A stretch of 64,000 nucleotides of DNA from an uncultured Flavobacteriales bacterium (GTDB lineage: Bacteria > Bacteroidota > Bacteroidia > Flavobacteriales_G > Salibacteraceae): assembly GCA_943788775.1 (NCBI GenBank), contig CALSRO010000005.1, positions 186,001 to 250,000 on the forward strand, given 5' to 3'. A model generated the notes under the pieces. The model had not been told where the DNA came from. It was given only the letters and a program-made list of their open reading frames with translations, and ran no database searches. Position 1 is the stretch's first letter; each line of letters begins with the position of its first letter. Shown here piece after piece: positions 17,594 through 27,411 of this stretch. The translations under genes were made by a program, and so were the position numbers.

Positions 17594-18559
17594 TTGATAT
17601 CATTTTTAAAGAAAAATGATGGCTTATTGGTCATTATAGCGCCTGTGCTACTCGTGCTTTCCTCCATTTTTAATGGGATGGCTAACCCATCACTATTCAT
17701 ACTAAATACGGGTTTTTCAGCCATTGGCGAATTGTTTGGATTAGACACTTTGATCGCCAATAGGCTCGTTCAAGGAATTATTACGGTGGTTGTGGCTTTG
17801 GTTGCAATGATATTCGTCAATAGAGTAATTGCAAATAATAGTTTACTCGGCCGACTGTCAAACATGCCATTGATCGTCTGTGCTATATTGTTTGGAATAA
17901 TTCCTGCTGAATTTCAGAATGTGTTGTTTTGGGTTACAATGCTTTTGTATGTGCAGTTTATTACCACACTACTATCGTGCCTACTTGAGCATAAGGTGTT
18001 TAACTCGGTTTTTAATGCAGGTTTTATTCTTGGAATGCTTGTCCTGATTTATCCCATGTATATATTGTTGTTTATTCCGTTGATTGGGGTATTGATCATA
18101 AATTCAACAATCAACCTTCGATTGACGATTATAGCTACACTTGGAGTATCCACGCCCATATATATATGCGTTGCCCTATTATACATTTTAGCACCAAGTA
18201 AATTAGCTGAGTTTGTTAGTCAGATTTATTTGAATTTTAGTTTGGAATTTGTAGCTGGTGGTATTGAGAAATATATATTGGCCATAGTTGTGCTCTTATC
18301 CGTGGTAGTTGAGGGATTGAATTCACGATTCATTACCATGCGTGAAAAACGAATTTGGCGTTTTGAGATGATATTGTTGTTCAGTTCATTTTTAGTTTTA
18401 TTTACTGAATATAGTGTGGGAATCATGGCCTTGGCTTTGGTTCCATCAATCATTATTCTAAGTCGAGCGTTGATCAATTCAAAGAATAATCGAATTTCTC
18501 AGTTACTTTTTATTACGCTCATCCTATCAGTAGCAATAAACATTGCATTATCGCTTTAA
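17594..18559 (+). CDS. Multi-pass membrane protein (DUF6427-like), TTG start
   Basis: A 321-residue integral membrane protein with about 9-10 hydrophobic helices (for example LLVIIAPVLLVLSSIF, GIITVVVALVAMIFV, FNAGFILGMLVLIYPMYILL, LTIIATLGVSTPIYICVALL). The first codons are TTG-ATA-TCA-TTT; the product then begins MISFLKKNDGL, which fits the N-terminus of the DUF6427 family as I remember it, and the next in-frame ATG would remove the first helix. TTG is therefore the likely start. Divergent from the small membrane gene and 42 bp before purQ. Possibly a lipid-linked or envelope function; unknown. Confidence 0.7.
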   Translation: MISFLKKNDGLLVIIAPVLLVLSSIFNGMANPSLFILNTGFSAIGELFGLDTLIANRLVQGIITVVVALVAMIFVNRVIANNSLLGRLSNMPLIVCAILFGIIPAEFQNVLFWVTMLLYVQFITTLLSCLLEHKVFNSVFNAGFILGMLVLIYPMYILLFIPLIGVLIINSTINLRLTIIATLGVSTPIYICVALLYILAPSKLAEFVSQIYLNFSLEFVAGGIEKYILAIVVLLSVVVEGLNSRFITMREKRIWRFEMILLFSSFLVLFTEYSVGIMALALVPSIIILSRALINSKNNRISQLLFITLILSVAINIALSL

Positions 18560-18576
18560 GCTATGAGGGGTATTTC

Positions 18577-18584
18577 TAACTTTG
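18577..18584 (+). promoter_or_regulatory. -7 box upstream of purQ
   Basis: TAACTTTG matches TAnnTTTG exactly, 17 nt before the purQ ATG. The upstream element is weak (TTTA at 18555-18558, 18-nt spacer). Confidence 0.4.
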
Positions 18585-18601
18585 AAACCTAATAGTTGAA
18601 T

Positions 18602-19294
18602 ATGAAATTTGGCGTAATTACTTTCCCTGGTTCCAACTGCGATCAAGATATGATCTATGTTTTGGAGACCATTATGGGACAAAAAGTTGAGCGTTTGTGG
18701 CACAAAGAACGCGACCTTAAAGGCTGTGATTTCATTGTCGTGCCAGGCGGTTTTTCTTACGGAGATTACCTTAGATCCGGTGCTATTGCACGTTTTTCTC
18801 CAATAATGGAGGAAGTGATCAACCATGCGAATAATGGTGGATATGTCTTAGGTGTGTGCAACGGTTTTCAAATATTGTGCGAGTCTGGACTTCTAGAAGG
18901 AACACTTATGCACAATAACAGCCAGAAGTTCATCTGCGAAAATGTCTTTTTGAGAACGGAAACATCCAATGCACTGGTAACTCAATCCATCGAAACTGGA
19001 GCTGTTCTTAAAATTCCAATAGCTCATGGAGAAGGTAAGTATTTCGCTCCAGAAGACACTCTGGCACGAATGAAGGAGAATGATCAGATACTGTTTAGGT
19101 ACTGTTCTGAAAATGGAGTAGTTGACGATGCTTCCAATCCCAACGGTGCCATTGAAAATATCGCTGGAGTTTGCAATAAAACAAGAAATGTTTTTGGTAT
19201 GATGCCTCATCCAGAAAGGGCGGCTGATATTGAATTGGGGAATACAGATGGTAAGCGAATGTTTGAAAGTATTTTGTCTGAAGTGACGGTTTAA
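18602..19294 (+). CDS. purQ: Phosphoribosylformylglycinamidine synthase, glutaminase subunit
   Basis: Supplies ammonia from glutamine to PurL for conversion of FGAR to FGAM in purine synthesis. Class I glutamine amidotransferase: MKFGVITFPGSNCDQD start, oxyanion region VPGGFSYGDYLRSG, nucleophile C86 in GVCNGFQIL, and the His/Glu of MMPHPERA near residue 208. 230 residues from ATG 18602; an upstream in-frame TTG at 18596 would add two residues and is less likely. A small PurQ implies a separate PurL and PurS, not seen in this window. Confidence 0.95.
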   Translation: MKFGVITFPGSNCDQDMIYVLETIMGQKVERLWHKERDLKGCDFIVVPGGFSYGDYLRSGAIARFSPIMEEVINHANNGGYVLGVCNGFQILCESGLLEGTLMHNNSQKFICENVFLRTETSNALVTQSIETGAVLKIPIAHGEGKYFAPEDTLARMKENDQILFRYCSENGVVDDASNPNGAIENIAGVCNKTRNVFGMMPHPERAADIELGNTDGKRMFESILSEVTV

Positions 19295-19385
19295 TGAAAT
19301 TTATCAAAGCCATAATCTCAAATGCAGATGTGAAACGTTTTGAACCAAATCGATTCAGTATCTGTTAATTCGATCAATCACTATT

Positions 19386-21341
19386 ATGTCAGATCAAACA
19401 TTTCCAGCTGGTAAATATCTCTCTCAGATAGAGTATCCCCAAGATTTAAGAGATAAATTCACAATAGATCAATTGCCTGAGGTGGCAGATGATTTGAGAG
19501 ACTTTATTATCGATGTCGTATCTCAAAAAGGGGGGCATTTTGGAGCGAGTTTGGGTGTTGTTGAGATGACTGTAGCACTTCATTATGTCTTCAATACTCC
19601 TTATGATCGCATCGCATGGGATGTTGGACATCAAGCCTATGGACACAAAATACTGACAGGTAGACGTTCAGTTTTCCATACAAATAGAAAGTATAAAGGC
19701 ATTAGCGGCTTTCCTAAAATCAAGGAAAGCGAATACGATAACTTTGGAGTAGGTCACTCCTCAACTTCCATATCTGCTGCTCTTGGTATGGCCGTGGCGA
19801 GTCGAGCCAAAGGTGAGTTGGACAGACAGCATGTAGCTGTAATTGGTGATGGAGCAATGACCGCAGGTCTAGCTTTTGAGGGCTTAAACCATGCGGGAGT
19901 TGAAAACACCAATTTGTTGGTCGTTTTAAATGACAATTGCATGAGTATCGACCCTAATGTTGGTGCCTTGAAGGAATATCTCACAGATATTACAACTTCT
20001 CATGCCTATAATAAGGTGAAGGATGAAGTTTGGCATTTATTAGGTAAGATGAGTCGGTTCGGTCCGAATGCTAGGGACATCGTTGCTAAAGTGGAGAACG
20101 GAATTAAAGCCGCGTTACTTCAGCACTCAAACTTGTTTGAGAGTTTAAACTTCAGATACTTCGGGCCAATTGACGGTCATGATGTTGTGCACATGGCAAA
20201 AGTCATGGAAGATCTTAGGAAGATTCCAGGTCCAAAGATTTTGCATTGTATTACTAAAAAGGGTAAGGGATATGGCCCTGCTGAAGAAGGGAGCCCAACT
20301 CAATGGCACGCCCCAGGTATATTTAATAAGGATACTGGTGAAATAATTAAAATCACACCAAACAATCCTCAACCACCTAAGTATCAAGATGTTTTTGGTC
20401 ACACGATTGTTGAGTTAGCCGAGAAAAATGAGAAAATCGTTGGCGTGACCCCCGCGATGCCCTCTGGAAGTTCCTTGAACATAATGATGAAAGCGATGCC
20501 AGATCGCGCATTTGATGTAGGAATCGCTGAGCAGCATGCCGTCACCTTCTCTGCTGGAATGGCATATCAAGGGATGCGGCCGTTTTGTAACATTTATTCT
20601 TCATTCATGCAACGCGCTTATGACCAAGTCATTCATGACGTTGCGATACAGGAGTTACCGGTAATTTTCTGTTTGGACAGGGCAGGTGTGGCAGGTGCAG
20701 ATGGACCGACTCACCATGGAGCATATGATATTTCATTTATGCGGTGCATACCAAATCTGGTGGTGTCGTCACCAATGAACGAAGAGGAATTGCGCAACTT
20801 AATGTACACTGCCCAATTAGAAGAAAATGGAGTCCCCTTTGTAATAAGATATCCTAGAGGACAAGGGGTAATGCCGGAATGGAAGACACCTTTTAAGAAG
20901 GTTGCAATCGGCACTGGTAGAAAAGTCAAGTCAGGTTCGGACTTAGCCATACTTTCAATCGGTCACATTGGAAATGAAGCGCTTAAGGCAGCAGAGGTTT
21001 TAGAAAAGAATGATTGCAGCGCTGCTGTTTATGACATGCGTTTTGTGAAACCATTAGATGAGCTCATGCTGCACGAAATATTTGGTAAATATGAATATGT
21101 TATTACCGTTGAAGATGGTTGTATTCAGGGTGGGTTTGGATCTGCAGTTTTAGAATTTATGGTTGACAATGGATATAAATCAGATGTGGTAAGACTAGGA
21201 ATTCCAGATAGGGTAGTTGAGCACGGGAGCCAAGGACAACTTTATGCAGAGTGCCAATATGATGCAGATAGCATCGTTCGGGAGGCAATTAAAATGACTT
21301 CGTCTACAAAGTCAGCTAAGTCGGCTGGATTTGCCAGTTAA
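19386..21341 (+). CDS. dxs: 1-deoxy-D-xylulose-5-phosphate synthase
   Basis: First enzyme of the MEP isoprenoid pathway: condenses pyruvate and glyceraldehyde-3-phosphate using thiamine diphosphate. Signatures: GGHFGASLGVVEMTVALHYV (H51), WDVGHQAYGHKILTGRR, the ThDP motif beginning GDGAMTAG at residue 154 and ending near LNDN (184), KGKGYGPAE, the C-terminal pyrimidine-binding EQHAVTFSAGMA, DRAGVAGADGPTHHG, and YDMRFVKPLD. At 651 residues it has the usual length, with a short Ser/Lys-rich tail. Monocistronic as far as seen; the secreted-protein gene begins 57 bp later. Confidence 0.97.
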   Translation: MSDQTFPAGKYLSQIEYPQDLRDKFTIDQLPEVADDLRDFIIDVVSQKGGHFGASLGVVEMTVALHYVFNTPYDRIAWDVGHQAYGHKILTGRRSVFHTNRKYKGISGFPKIKESEYDNFGVGHSSTSISAALGMAVASRAKGELDRQHVAVIGDGAMTAGLAFEGLNHAGVENTNLLVVLNDNCMSIDPNVGALKEYLTDITTSHAYNKVKDEVWHLLGKMSRFGPNARDIVAKVENGIKAALLQHSNLFESLNFRYFGPIDGHDVVHMAKVMEDLRKIPGPKILHCITKKGKGYGPAEEGSPTQWHAPGIFNKDTGEIIKITPNNPQPPKYQDVFGHTIVELAEKNEKIVGVTPAMPSGSSLNIMMKAMPDRAFDVGIAEQHAVTFSAGMAYQGMRPFCNIYSSFMQRAYDQVIHDVAIQELPVIFCLDRAGVAGADGPTHHGAYDISFMRCIPNLVVSSPMNEEELRNLMYTAQLEENGVPFVIRYPRGQGVMPEWKTPFKKVAIGTGRKVKSGSDLAILSIGHIGNEALKAAEVLEKNDCSAAVYDMRFVKPLDELMLHEIFGKYEYVITVEDGCIQGGFGSAVLEFMVDNGYKSDVVRLGIPDRVVEHGSQGQLYAECQYDADSIVREAIKMTSSTKSAKSAGFAS

Positions 21342-21398
21342 GAAGCGACTCTTTTTACCTTTCCGCGTCTTAATCGTGGAAAGTCAAAGACCCAAATA

Positions 21399-24300
21399 AT
21401 GCGAATTTTACTAACTGTCATTTTAGCGTTTGCCTTAGGCCAATACAAGGCTCAGGTAATTGATGTGTTCCCACACACGGATGACCTTGAGGGATGGTCG
21501 CTTTGCAGCGAATATTGCAGTAATGCCTGTGCTATATCAAGCGATTGGTCCAGTGTCGGTAACATTGATTTTAGACCTGATACCGGAGGAACGCCAACGG
21601 ATAGTACTGGACCTAGTCTAGATCATAATCCAGGTCTTTCCTCTGGAGTTTATGCCTACGTTGAGTCTACTGATACCTGCAATTCAGATACAGCATTGCT
21701 GGAATCACCTTACATCGATTTAAATAATGTGGTTGCGCCCGGATTTACTTTTTGGTATCACCAATGGTCACCAAATGCAATCACGGATACGTTTGACATA
21801 CTTATTAGTACAGATAGCGGGACCAGTTGGTCCGTGGCTTTTACCGGTCAGAACAACATATCGGCAAATGCATGGCAATTTGATTCTTTGGGTTTAGGTG
21901 GATATGTGGGGCAAATCATAAAACTGAGATTCCGTTTTATTACTTCTGGCGATTCTATTGATTTTGCCCTTGATGATTTCACCATTCATGGTACACAATA
22001 TATTGATGCTGGTTTACTAAGTGTGACGACAGCAAATGGAACTTGCCCAGGTGATACAAGCAGTGTTTGTGTGACTTTGGTCAACGCAGGTTTGTTGGCT
22101 CTGGATTCTGTTACGATTAACACCACACTGAATGGAGGAGCATTGTTTAGTCCATTTTTATTTGTAGGAAACTTATTGCCAGGTGACGATACATTAATAT
22201 GTGTTGGAGATACAGTTTTTACAACGAACGATTCAATTGGTGCATTCTCCACCATGCCTAACAACACAAACGACACGCTCAATTTAAATGATACCGTTTC
22301 AATGATTTTCGTTGTTGGATCGCCTATTACTGCTAATGCTGGAAATGACACTACCGTCTGCCAACTTGATACATTTCAAATTGGTGGCTCACCTACAGGG
22401 CCAGTAAATGCTATTTATAATTGGTTACCTGGAGCGTTATTTAATGATAGCACAGCCTCAAATCCATTCTTGGCGGTGTCCCAAGACACAACGATTATCG
22501 TTATTGTCACTGATACGATTACTGGTTGTGTAGATATGGATACAGTAGCTATTACGGCAGCGGCCAATCCTGCTGTAGATGCTGGTTTGGATACAGTGTA
22601 TGTATGCCAGCAAGATACCGTCACCATTGGTGGCTCGCCAACTACTGCGGCTGGAAATTCTGTGAGTTGGTCTCCCGGCTTAGATCTAGATGACTCCACT
22701 TCATTCAACCCTGTACTTACGGGAGACGAGATCTATTTCATTTTTGTCACAGCAACGGAACCAATATACGGTTGTACCAGTGTTGATGCTATGTTAGTCA
22801 TCGCAAATGGAACGCCTGTGCTTGACGCAGGTGATGACATGACCGTTTGTGCCGGAGATTCATTTGAATTAGGCGGTTCGCCAACTTCAAATTTGTTTGG
22901 AGATATACAATGGACAGGATCAGGATTGCTTAATGATGACACAATCGCCAATCCAATCGCAACTGCACAAGAAGACACCTTTTTTGTAGTGACGGTTACA
23001 ACAGGAGCCGGTTGTACATCCTCTGATACAATATTTATCACGGTAAATGATCTACCAGTGATTTCAATAGCTAATTCTGGAGCTTGTCCAGGTGATACTA
23101 TGCAGCTCACAGCGTCTGGAGGTGCGAACTATCAATGGGAACTAGATTCAACTCTAAGCGACACAAGTATCGCTAATCCCTTGGTATACCCACCGAGCAA
23201 TGGGTATGAATATATTGTTTATGTAACTGCCTCTAATGGGTGTCCAGACTCAGCACATATTACCGTTTCATATTTCGATATCCCAAATGTGGACGCTGGT
23301 GAAAATGATACTATTTGTGATGGAAGTTCAGCACAGCTCCTGGCAACAGGGGCTTCAAATTATCTATGGTCACCAACAGCAGGCTTAGATGACGCAACGA
23401 TCGCTAATCCATTGGCGAGTCCAGTAAACTCTATTGAATATTTTGTGGAGGGCACAAGCGTAAATGGATGTACCGCGATAGATTCAGTTTCGGTTTTTGT
23501 TAATGTTTTGCCTGCGGCAGATGCGGGACCAGATACAAGCATTTGTTTGAATGATTCAATTCAAATCGGAGGTAGTCCCACGGGGCCCGCTGGTGCAACT
23601 TATTCATGGCCATCATCGGGTATTGCAAATACTACAGGAGCAAACCCATTCTACAGTTCTTTCGGAGTAAATCCTGGGAACTATTCTTATGAAGTAACTG
23701 TGACGGACATCAATGGATGTGAATCTACCGATGAAATGGAAATCACAGTTTGGAGCGATCCAGTTGCCACAATCGATCCGATTAATAACGCCATTTGTGT
23801 TGGGGATTCGATTACAATTTCTGCCCAAGGTGGAGTAAGTTATCAGTGGTCGCCAGGAGGAACAGTACTGAATAATGCATCCTCTTTTACCAAAGCTTAT
23901 CCAATCGTTACAACCCTGTATACGGTTACAGTGACTGATGTAAACGGGTGTACTGACACTGAATCAGAACAACTTGTGGTACATCCATTAACTCAGGCAA
24001 ATGCAGGTGCTGATGCGGCAATATGCCAACAAGACACGATTCTCCTTAATGCCTCTGGCGGGGTGAATTACACTTGGGCACCTACAGTATTTATAGGCTC
24101 TACATCTGGTGCGAATCCAGAGGCATTTCCGGTGCAAACGCATACTTATAATGTGACTGTCACTGATGCCAATGGTTGTTCTGAATCGGATAATGTGACC
24201 GTCACTGTCAATCCACTACCTATCGTCTCAGCGGGGTCTAATAAACGAAGCTGTTTGAATGTGGGGATTGAGATCGGTGGAAACCCTGCGGGACCAATTG

Positions 24301-25439
24301 GTTCAACATACTCCTGGTCACCTACGATTTCATTGAATGATGCTTCGTTGTCAAATCCAATTGCGACCCCTCAATCAGACACGAGGTATAATGTAACTGT
24401 AACTACTTCATTTGGGTGTCAAGATTCAGCATCAATGCTATTGGGCATTGATACCTTACCTGTAGTGAAAGTGATTGATAGTCCTGAACCGATATGCACT
24501 GGGGATACATCATTCATTAGCGTCACACCAGGGTTTACCAAATATCAATGGTCACCTAATTTGAAAATTTCATCAACATCAAGTAAAGAGATATTTGTGA
24601 GTCCAGGATCGGATCGTATTTACTCTGTGACTGTAACAAACAATAATGGATGCATAGGCGATACCAGCGCGTTTGTAAAAGTCTATAAGCTCCCGGTTGT
24701 TGGAGTTAGCGAAGATTTTGAGGTTTGCGCAGGCGATTCGTTTCAACTGGAAGCCACTGGGGGTGTGATTTATCAATGGTCAGAGGGGGAGTCATTGAAA
24801 GATTCAAATTCACGAATTACAATGGCATACCCTGTTGAATCAGGGCAATATCGAGTCTCAGTTACGGATACAAATAATTGTTTGAATGTTGCTAAGGTAT
24901 TGGCAACTGTGAACCAATTGCCCGAAATTGACGCTGGTGACGATATTGATAATTGTGATATCGATGTTGTTTACTTGGGAGGACCAATTGTCGGTCCAAG
25001 TGATGCAGTTTTCTTCTGGACTCCAGGTATTGGGCTTGATGATCAATATAGCCCAAATCCAAGGGTGTTAAATCCAGAGAGGACCACTTATTATTTAGAG
25101 GTTCAGGACAGAAACGGATGTTTTAGTTACGATAGTGTTGAGGTGAATGCCGATTGCTATTCCTTAATTTATGCGCCATCAGCATTTACTCCTGGATTTA
25201 ATGGATTAAATGACGAGTTTGCATTAGTCCATTATCGCATTGTCGATGCGGTTCTTAGAATTTATAATCGTTGGGGTATCCTCATGTTCGAGACGAATGA
25301 CTTGGACAAAGCTTGGGATGGTACAGAGCCTAATAGCAATGAAGTTGCGCCATCAGGTTCGTATTATTGGATAGTCGAATACCGTACAGAGGATCGAAAA
25401 AAGGGATTAAAGGAAGGTGTGGTGACTCTGCTCAAATAA
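21399..25439 (+). CDS. Secreted Ig-like repeat protein with T9SS type B sorting domain
   Basis: A 1346-residue protein: signal peptide MRILLTVILAFALGQYKAQ; a jelly-roll (MAM-like) domain at about residues 25-205 (LESPYIDLNNVVAPGFTFWY, FDILISTDSGTSW, IDFALDDFTIHG); a CARDB-like domain; then 12 Ig-like units of roughly 75-85 residues starting like VDAGxDxxxC and containing GGSPTG, YxWSP, LxDxxxANP and NGC. The last 90 residues (YAPSAFTPGFNGLNDEFAL, YNRWGILMFETNDLDKAWDG, EGVVTLLK) are the gliding-motility-associated type B sorting domain. A surface adhesin or matrix protein is likely. A weak promoter (TTG 21331, TACCTTTC at 21356) precedes it, and a bidirectional terminator follows. Confidence 0.88.
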   Translation: MRILLTVILAFALGQYKAQVIDVFPHTDDLEGWSLCSEYCSNACAISSDWSSVGNIDFRPDTGGTPTDSTGPSLDHNPGLSSGVYAYVESTDTCNSDTALLESPYIDLNNVVAPGFTFWYHQWSPNAITDTFDILISTDSGTSWSVAFTGQNNISANAWQFDSLGLGGYVGQIIKLRFRFITSGDSIDFALDDFTIHGTQYIDAGLLSVTTANGTCPGDTSSVCVTLVNAGLLALDSVTINTTLNGGALFSPFLFVGNLLPGDDTLICVGDTVFTTNDSIGAFSTMPNNTNDTLNLNDTVSMIFVVGSPITANAGNDTTVCQLDTFQIGGSPTGPVNAIYNWLPGALFNDSTASNPFLAVSQDTTIIVIVTDTITGCVDMDTVAITAAANPAVDAGLDTVYVCQQDTVTIGGSPTTAAGNSVSWSPGLDLDDSTSFNPVLTGDEIYFIFVTATEPIYGCTSVDAMLVIANGTPVLDAGDDMTVCAGDSFELGGSPTSNLFGDIQWTGSGLLNDDTIANPIATAQEDTFFVVTVTTGAGCTSSDTIFITVNDLPVISIANSGACPGDTMQLTASGGANYQWELDSTLSDTSIANPLVYPPSNGYEYIVYVTASNGCPDSAHITVSYFDIPNVDAGENDTICDGSSAQLLATGASNYLWSPTAGLDDATIANPLASPVNSIEYFVEGTSVNGCTAIDSVSVFVNVLPAADAGPDTSICLNDSIQIGGSPTGPAGATYSWPSSGIANTTGANPFYSSFGVNPGNYSYEVTVTDINGCESTDEMEITVWSDPVATIDPINNAICVGDSITISAQGGVSYQWSPGGTVLNNASSFTKAYPIVTTLYTVTVTDVNGCTDTESEQLVVHPLTQANAGADAAICQQDTILLNASGGVNYTWAPTVFIGSTSGANPEAFPVQTHTYNVTVTDANGCSESDNVTVTVNPLPIVSAGSNKRSCLNVGIEIGGNPAGPIGSTYSWSPTISLNDASLSNPIATPQSDTRYNVTVTTSFGCQDSASMLLGIDTLPVVKVIDSPEPICTGDTSFISVTPGFTKYQWSPNLKISSTSSKEIFVSPGSDRIYSVTVTNNNGCIGDTSAFVKVYKLPVVGVSEDFEVCAGDSFQLEATGGVIYQWSEGESLKDSNSRITMAYPVESGQYRVSVTDTNNCLNVAKVLATVNQLPEIDAGDDIDNCDIDVVYLGGPIVGPSDAVFFWTPGIGLDDQYSPNPRVLNPERTTYYLEVQDRNGCFSYDSVEVNADCYSLIYAPSAFTPGFNGLNDEFALVHYRIVDAVLRIYNRWGILMFETNDLDKAWDGTEPNSNEVAPSGSYYWIVEYRTEDRKKGLKEGVVTLLK

Positions 25440-25475
25440 AAAGGCCGATCATTTGATCGGCCCTTTCTTATTTTT
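25434..25475. terminator. Bidirectional terminator between convergent genes
   Basis: Stem ggccgatc (25443-25450) with gatcggcc (25455-25462), loop attt. The plus side runs into a T-rich tract and the minus side into the complement of aaataaaaa, so it can stop both the adhesin gene and accC. Confidence 0.85.
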
Positions 25476-26832
25476 TCACGTCCTTTTGAAGCTCTGACTT
25501 ATAGTCCCACTCCTCTAAGAATTTTGTAGTGATCTTCCCATCCCTAAATTTTGGATGTTTCATCAGTTTTTGATGAAATGGAATGGTTGTTTTCACTCCT
25601 TCGATGATATACTCGCCAAGAGCTCTTTCCATCTTTGTGAGGGCCTCTTCTCTGGTTTGAGCAACCGTAATAAGTTTAGCGATCATGGAGTCATAGTAAG
25701 GAGGAATGGTATAACCAGCATATACATGCGTGTCAATTCGAATTCCGTGACCTCCTGGAGAATGATAATTGGTAATTAATCCAGGGCTAGGTCTGAAATC
25801 ATTCAATGGATCTTCAGCATTAATCCTGCATTGAATTGCATGACCAACAGGCTCGTAGTTTTTACCGCTGATGGGCATTCCAGATGCAATCTTGATTTGT
25901 TCCTTTATCAAGTCATAATTAATAACCTCCTCAGTAATGGTATGCTCTACTTGGATACGAGTATTCATTTCCATGAAGTAGAAATTGCGATGCTTATCCA
26001 CTAGGAATTCGACCGTTCCAACACCTTCATAGTTTACTGCTTTTGCCGCCTTAATTGAGGCAGCTCCCATGGCTTTACGAAGCTCCTTAGTCATAAAAGG
26101 TGATGGGGTCTCTTCAACCAATTTTTGATGCCTTCGCTGAACTGAGCAGTCTCGTTCACTTAGGTGACATGCTTTTCCAAATTGATCACCCGCAATTTGA
26201 ATTTCGATGTGACGAGGTTCTTCAATGTACTTTTCCATGTACATACCATCATTTCCAAAAGAAGCCTTCGCTTCTTGTCGAGCTGATTTCCAAGCCTTTT
26301 CAATTTCACTCTCTTTCAAACAAATGCGCATACCCTTTCCACCGCCACCGGCAGTAGCTTTCAATATGACTGGATACTTGATCTCTTTTGCAACCTTTAT
26401 GGCATCCTCAAGGCTGTCGATCAATCCATCAGATCCAGGAATCGTAGGAACACCAGCATCTTTCATGGTTTGTTTCGCACTGGCCTTGTCTCCCATGCCA
26501 TCAATCTGCTCGGGGGTTGCACCGATAAATTTGATCCCATTCTCCTGACAGATTTTTGAGAACTTTGAGTTCTCGGATAAGAATCCATATCCAGGGTGGA
26601 TGGCATCCGCATTGGTTATTTCAGCAGCGGCAATAATGTTTGGTATCTTTAAGTAGGATTCGCTACTTGCATTGGGTCCAATACATACGGCCTCATCCGC
26701 GAATCGGACATGCAGGCTATCCGCGTCTGCCTTTGAATAAACAGCAACCGTACTTATGCCCATTTCACGGCAAGTCCTGATAATACGCAAGGCGATTTCC
26801 CCGCGGTTGGCGATTAAGATTTTCTTAAACAT
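25468..26832 (-). CDS. accC: Acetyl-CoA carboxylase, biotin carboxylase subunit
   Basis: Carboxylates biotin on AccB with ATP and bicarbonate in the first step of fatty-acid synthesis. Landmarks: [20 protein letters not shown] start, [13 protein letters not shown]-grasp glycine loop GGGGKGMR at 162-169, [32 protein letters not shown] near residue 290, and C-terminal [12 protein letters not shown]. 454 residues. Follows accB by 28 bp in a seven-gene minus-strand run. A pyruvate or propionyl-CoA carboxylase subunit has a similar fold, but adjacency to a short AccB and to fabH/plsX favours ACC. Confidence 0.95.
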   Translation of the reverse strand: MFKKILIANRGEIALRIIRTCREMGISTVAVYSKADADSLHVRFADEAVCIGPNASSESYLKIPNIIAAAEITNADAIHPGYGFLSENSKFSKICQENGIKFIGATPEQIDGMGDKASAKQTMKDAGVPTIPGSDGLIDSLEDAIKVAKEIKYPVILKATAGGGGKGMRICLKESEIEKAWKSARQEAKASFGNDGMYMEKYIEEPRHIEIQIAGDQFGKACHLSERDCSVQRRHQKLVEETPSPFMTKELRKAMGAASIKAAKAVNYEGVGTVEFLVDKHRNFYFMEMNTRIQVEHTITEEVINYDLIKEQIKIASGMPISGKNYEPVGHAIQCRINAEDPLNDFRPSPGLITNYHSPGGHGIRIDTHVYAGYTIPPYYDSMIAKLITVAQTREEALTKMERALGEYIIEGVKTTIPFHQKLMKHPKFRDGKITTKFLEEWDYKSELQKDVKK

Positions 26833-26860
26833 CTCCTTTAAACTTTAGGTTAAACAGGAA

Positions 26861-27361
26861 CTAGGAAGGGTCGATCAAGAACAATGGCTGATCGTATTCA
26901 ACTGGGCTCGCATCATCAACAAGAACCTTCACAATTTTACCTGACACTTCAGATTCAATCTCATTGAATAATTTCATTGCCTCGATGATACAAATAACAC
27001 TCCCTGTCTTTATTTCGTCACCTACATTAACAAATGACGGAGATTCAGGGTTTGCGCTTCTATAGAAGGTCCCAATCATTGGAGATTTTATCGTTATATA
27101 CTTAGCGTTTTCAGCAGCCGTTGCGGCATCTTCCTTCGCTTTAGTCTGCTCAGCAGTTGGTGCTGCAGGCGCAGGCGCGGGTGCAGGTGCTGGCTGCACG
27201 GGCTGAGGTGCATAGTTCATCTGCATTGGCATTTGAGGAACTTCCACTACACTAGCGCCAGCTTTTATGTTAATCTTAAAATCTTTTGTTTCAAGTTCTA
27301 CCTCGTTCACACCAGATTTTGAAACGAACTTGATGAGCGTTTGAATTTCACTTAGATCCAT
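26861..27361 (-). CDS. accB: Biotin carboxyl carrier protein of acetyl-CoA carboxylase
   Basis: A 166-residue carrier with an N-terminal helical region, an Ala/Pro linker (about residues 56-68, PAPAPAPAPAAP) and a biotinyl domain. The biotin attachment lysine is K130 in EAMKLFNE, and the thumb-like region around TFYRSANPESPSFV is characteristic of AccB. It is biotinylated by BirA and shuttles carboxybiotin between AccC and the carboxyltransferase (AccA/AccD, not in this window). Lies between fabH and accC. Confidence 0.96.
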   Translation of the reverse strand: MDLSEIQTLIKFVSKSGVNEVELETKDFKINIKAGASVVEVPQMPMQMNYAPQPVQPAPAPAPAPAAPTAEQTKAKEDAATAAENAKYITIKSPMIGTFYRSANPESPSFVNVGDEIKTGSVICIIEAMKLFNEIESEVSGKIVKVLVDDASPVEYDQPLFLIDPS

Positions 27362-27411
27362 AATTTATTGTTTAAGGGTAAGCTAAGGTATTTCATAGCG
27401 TTTAATTCTGA

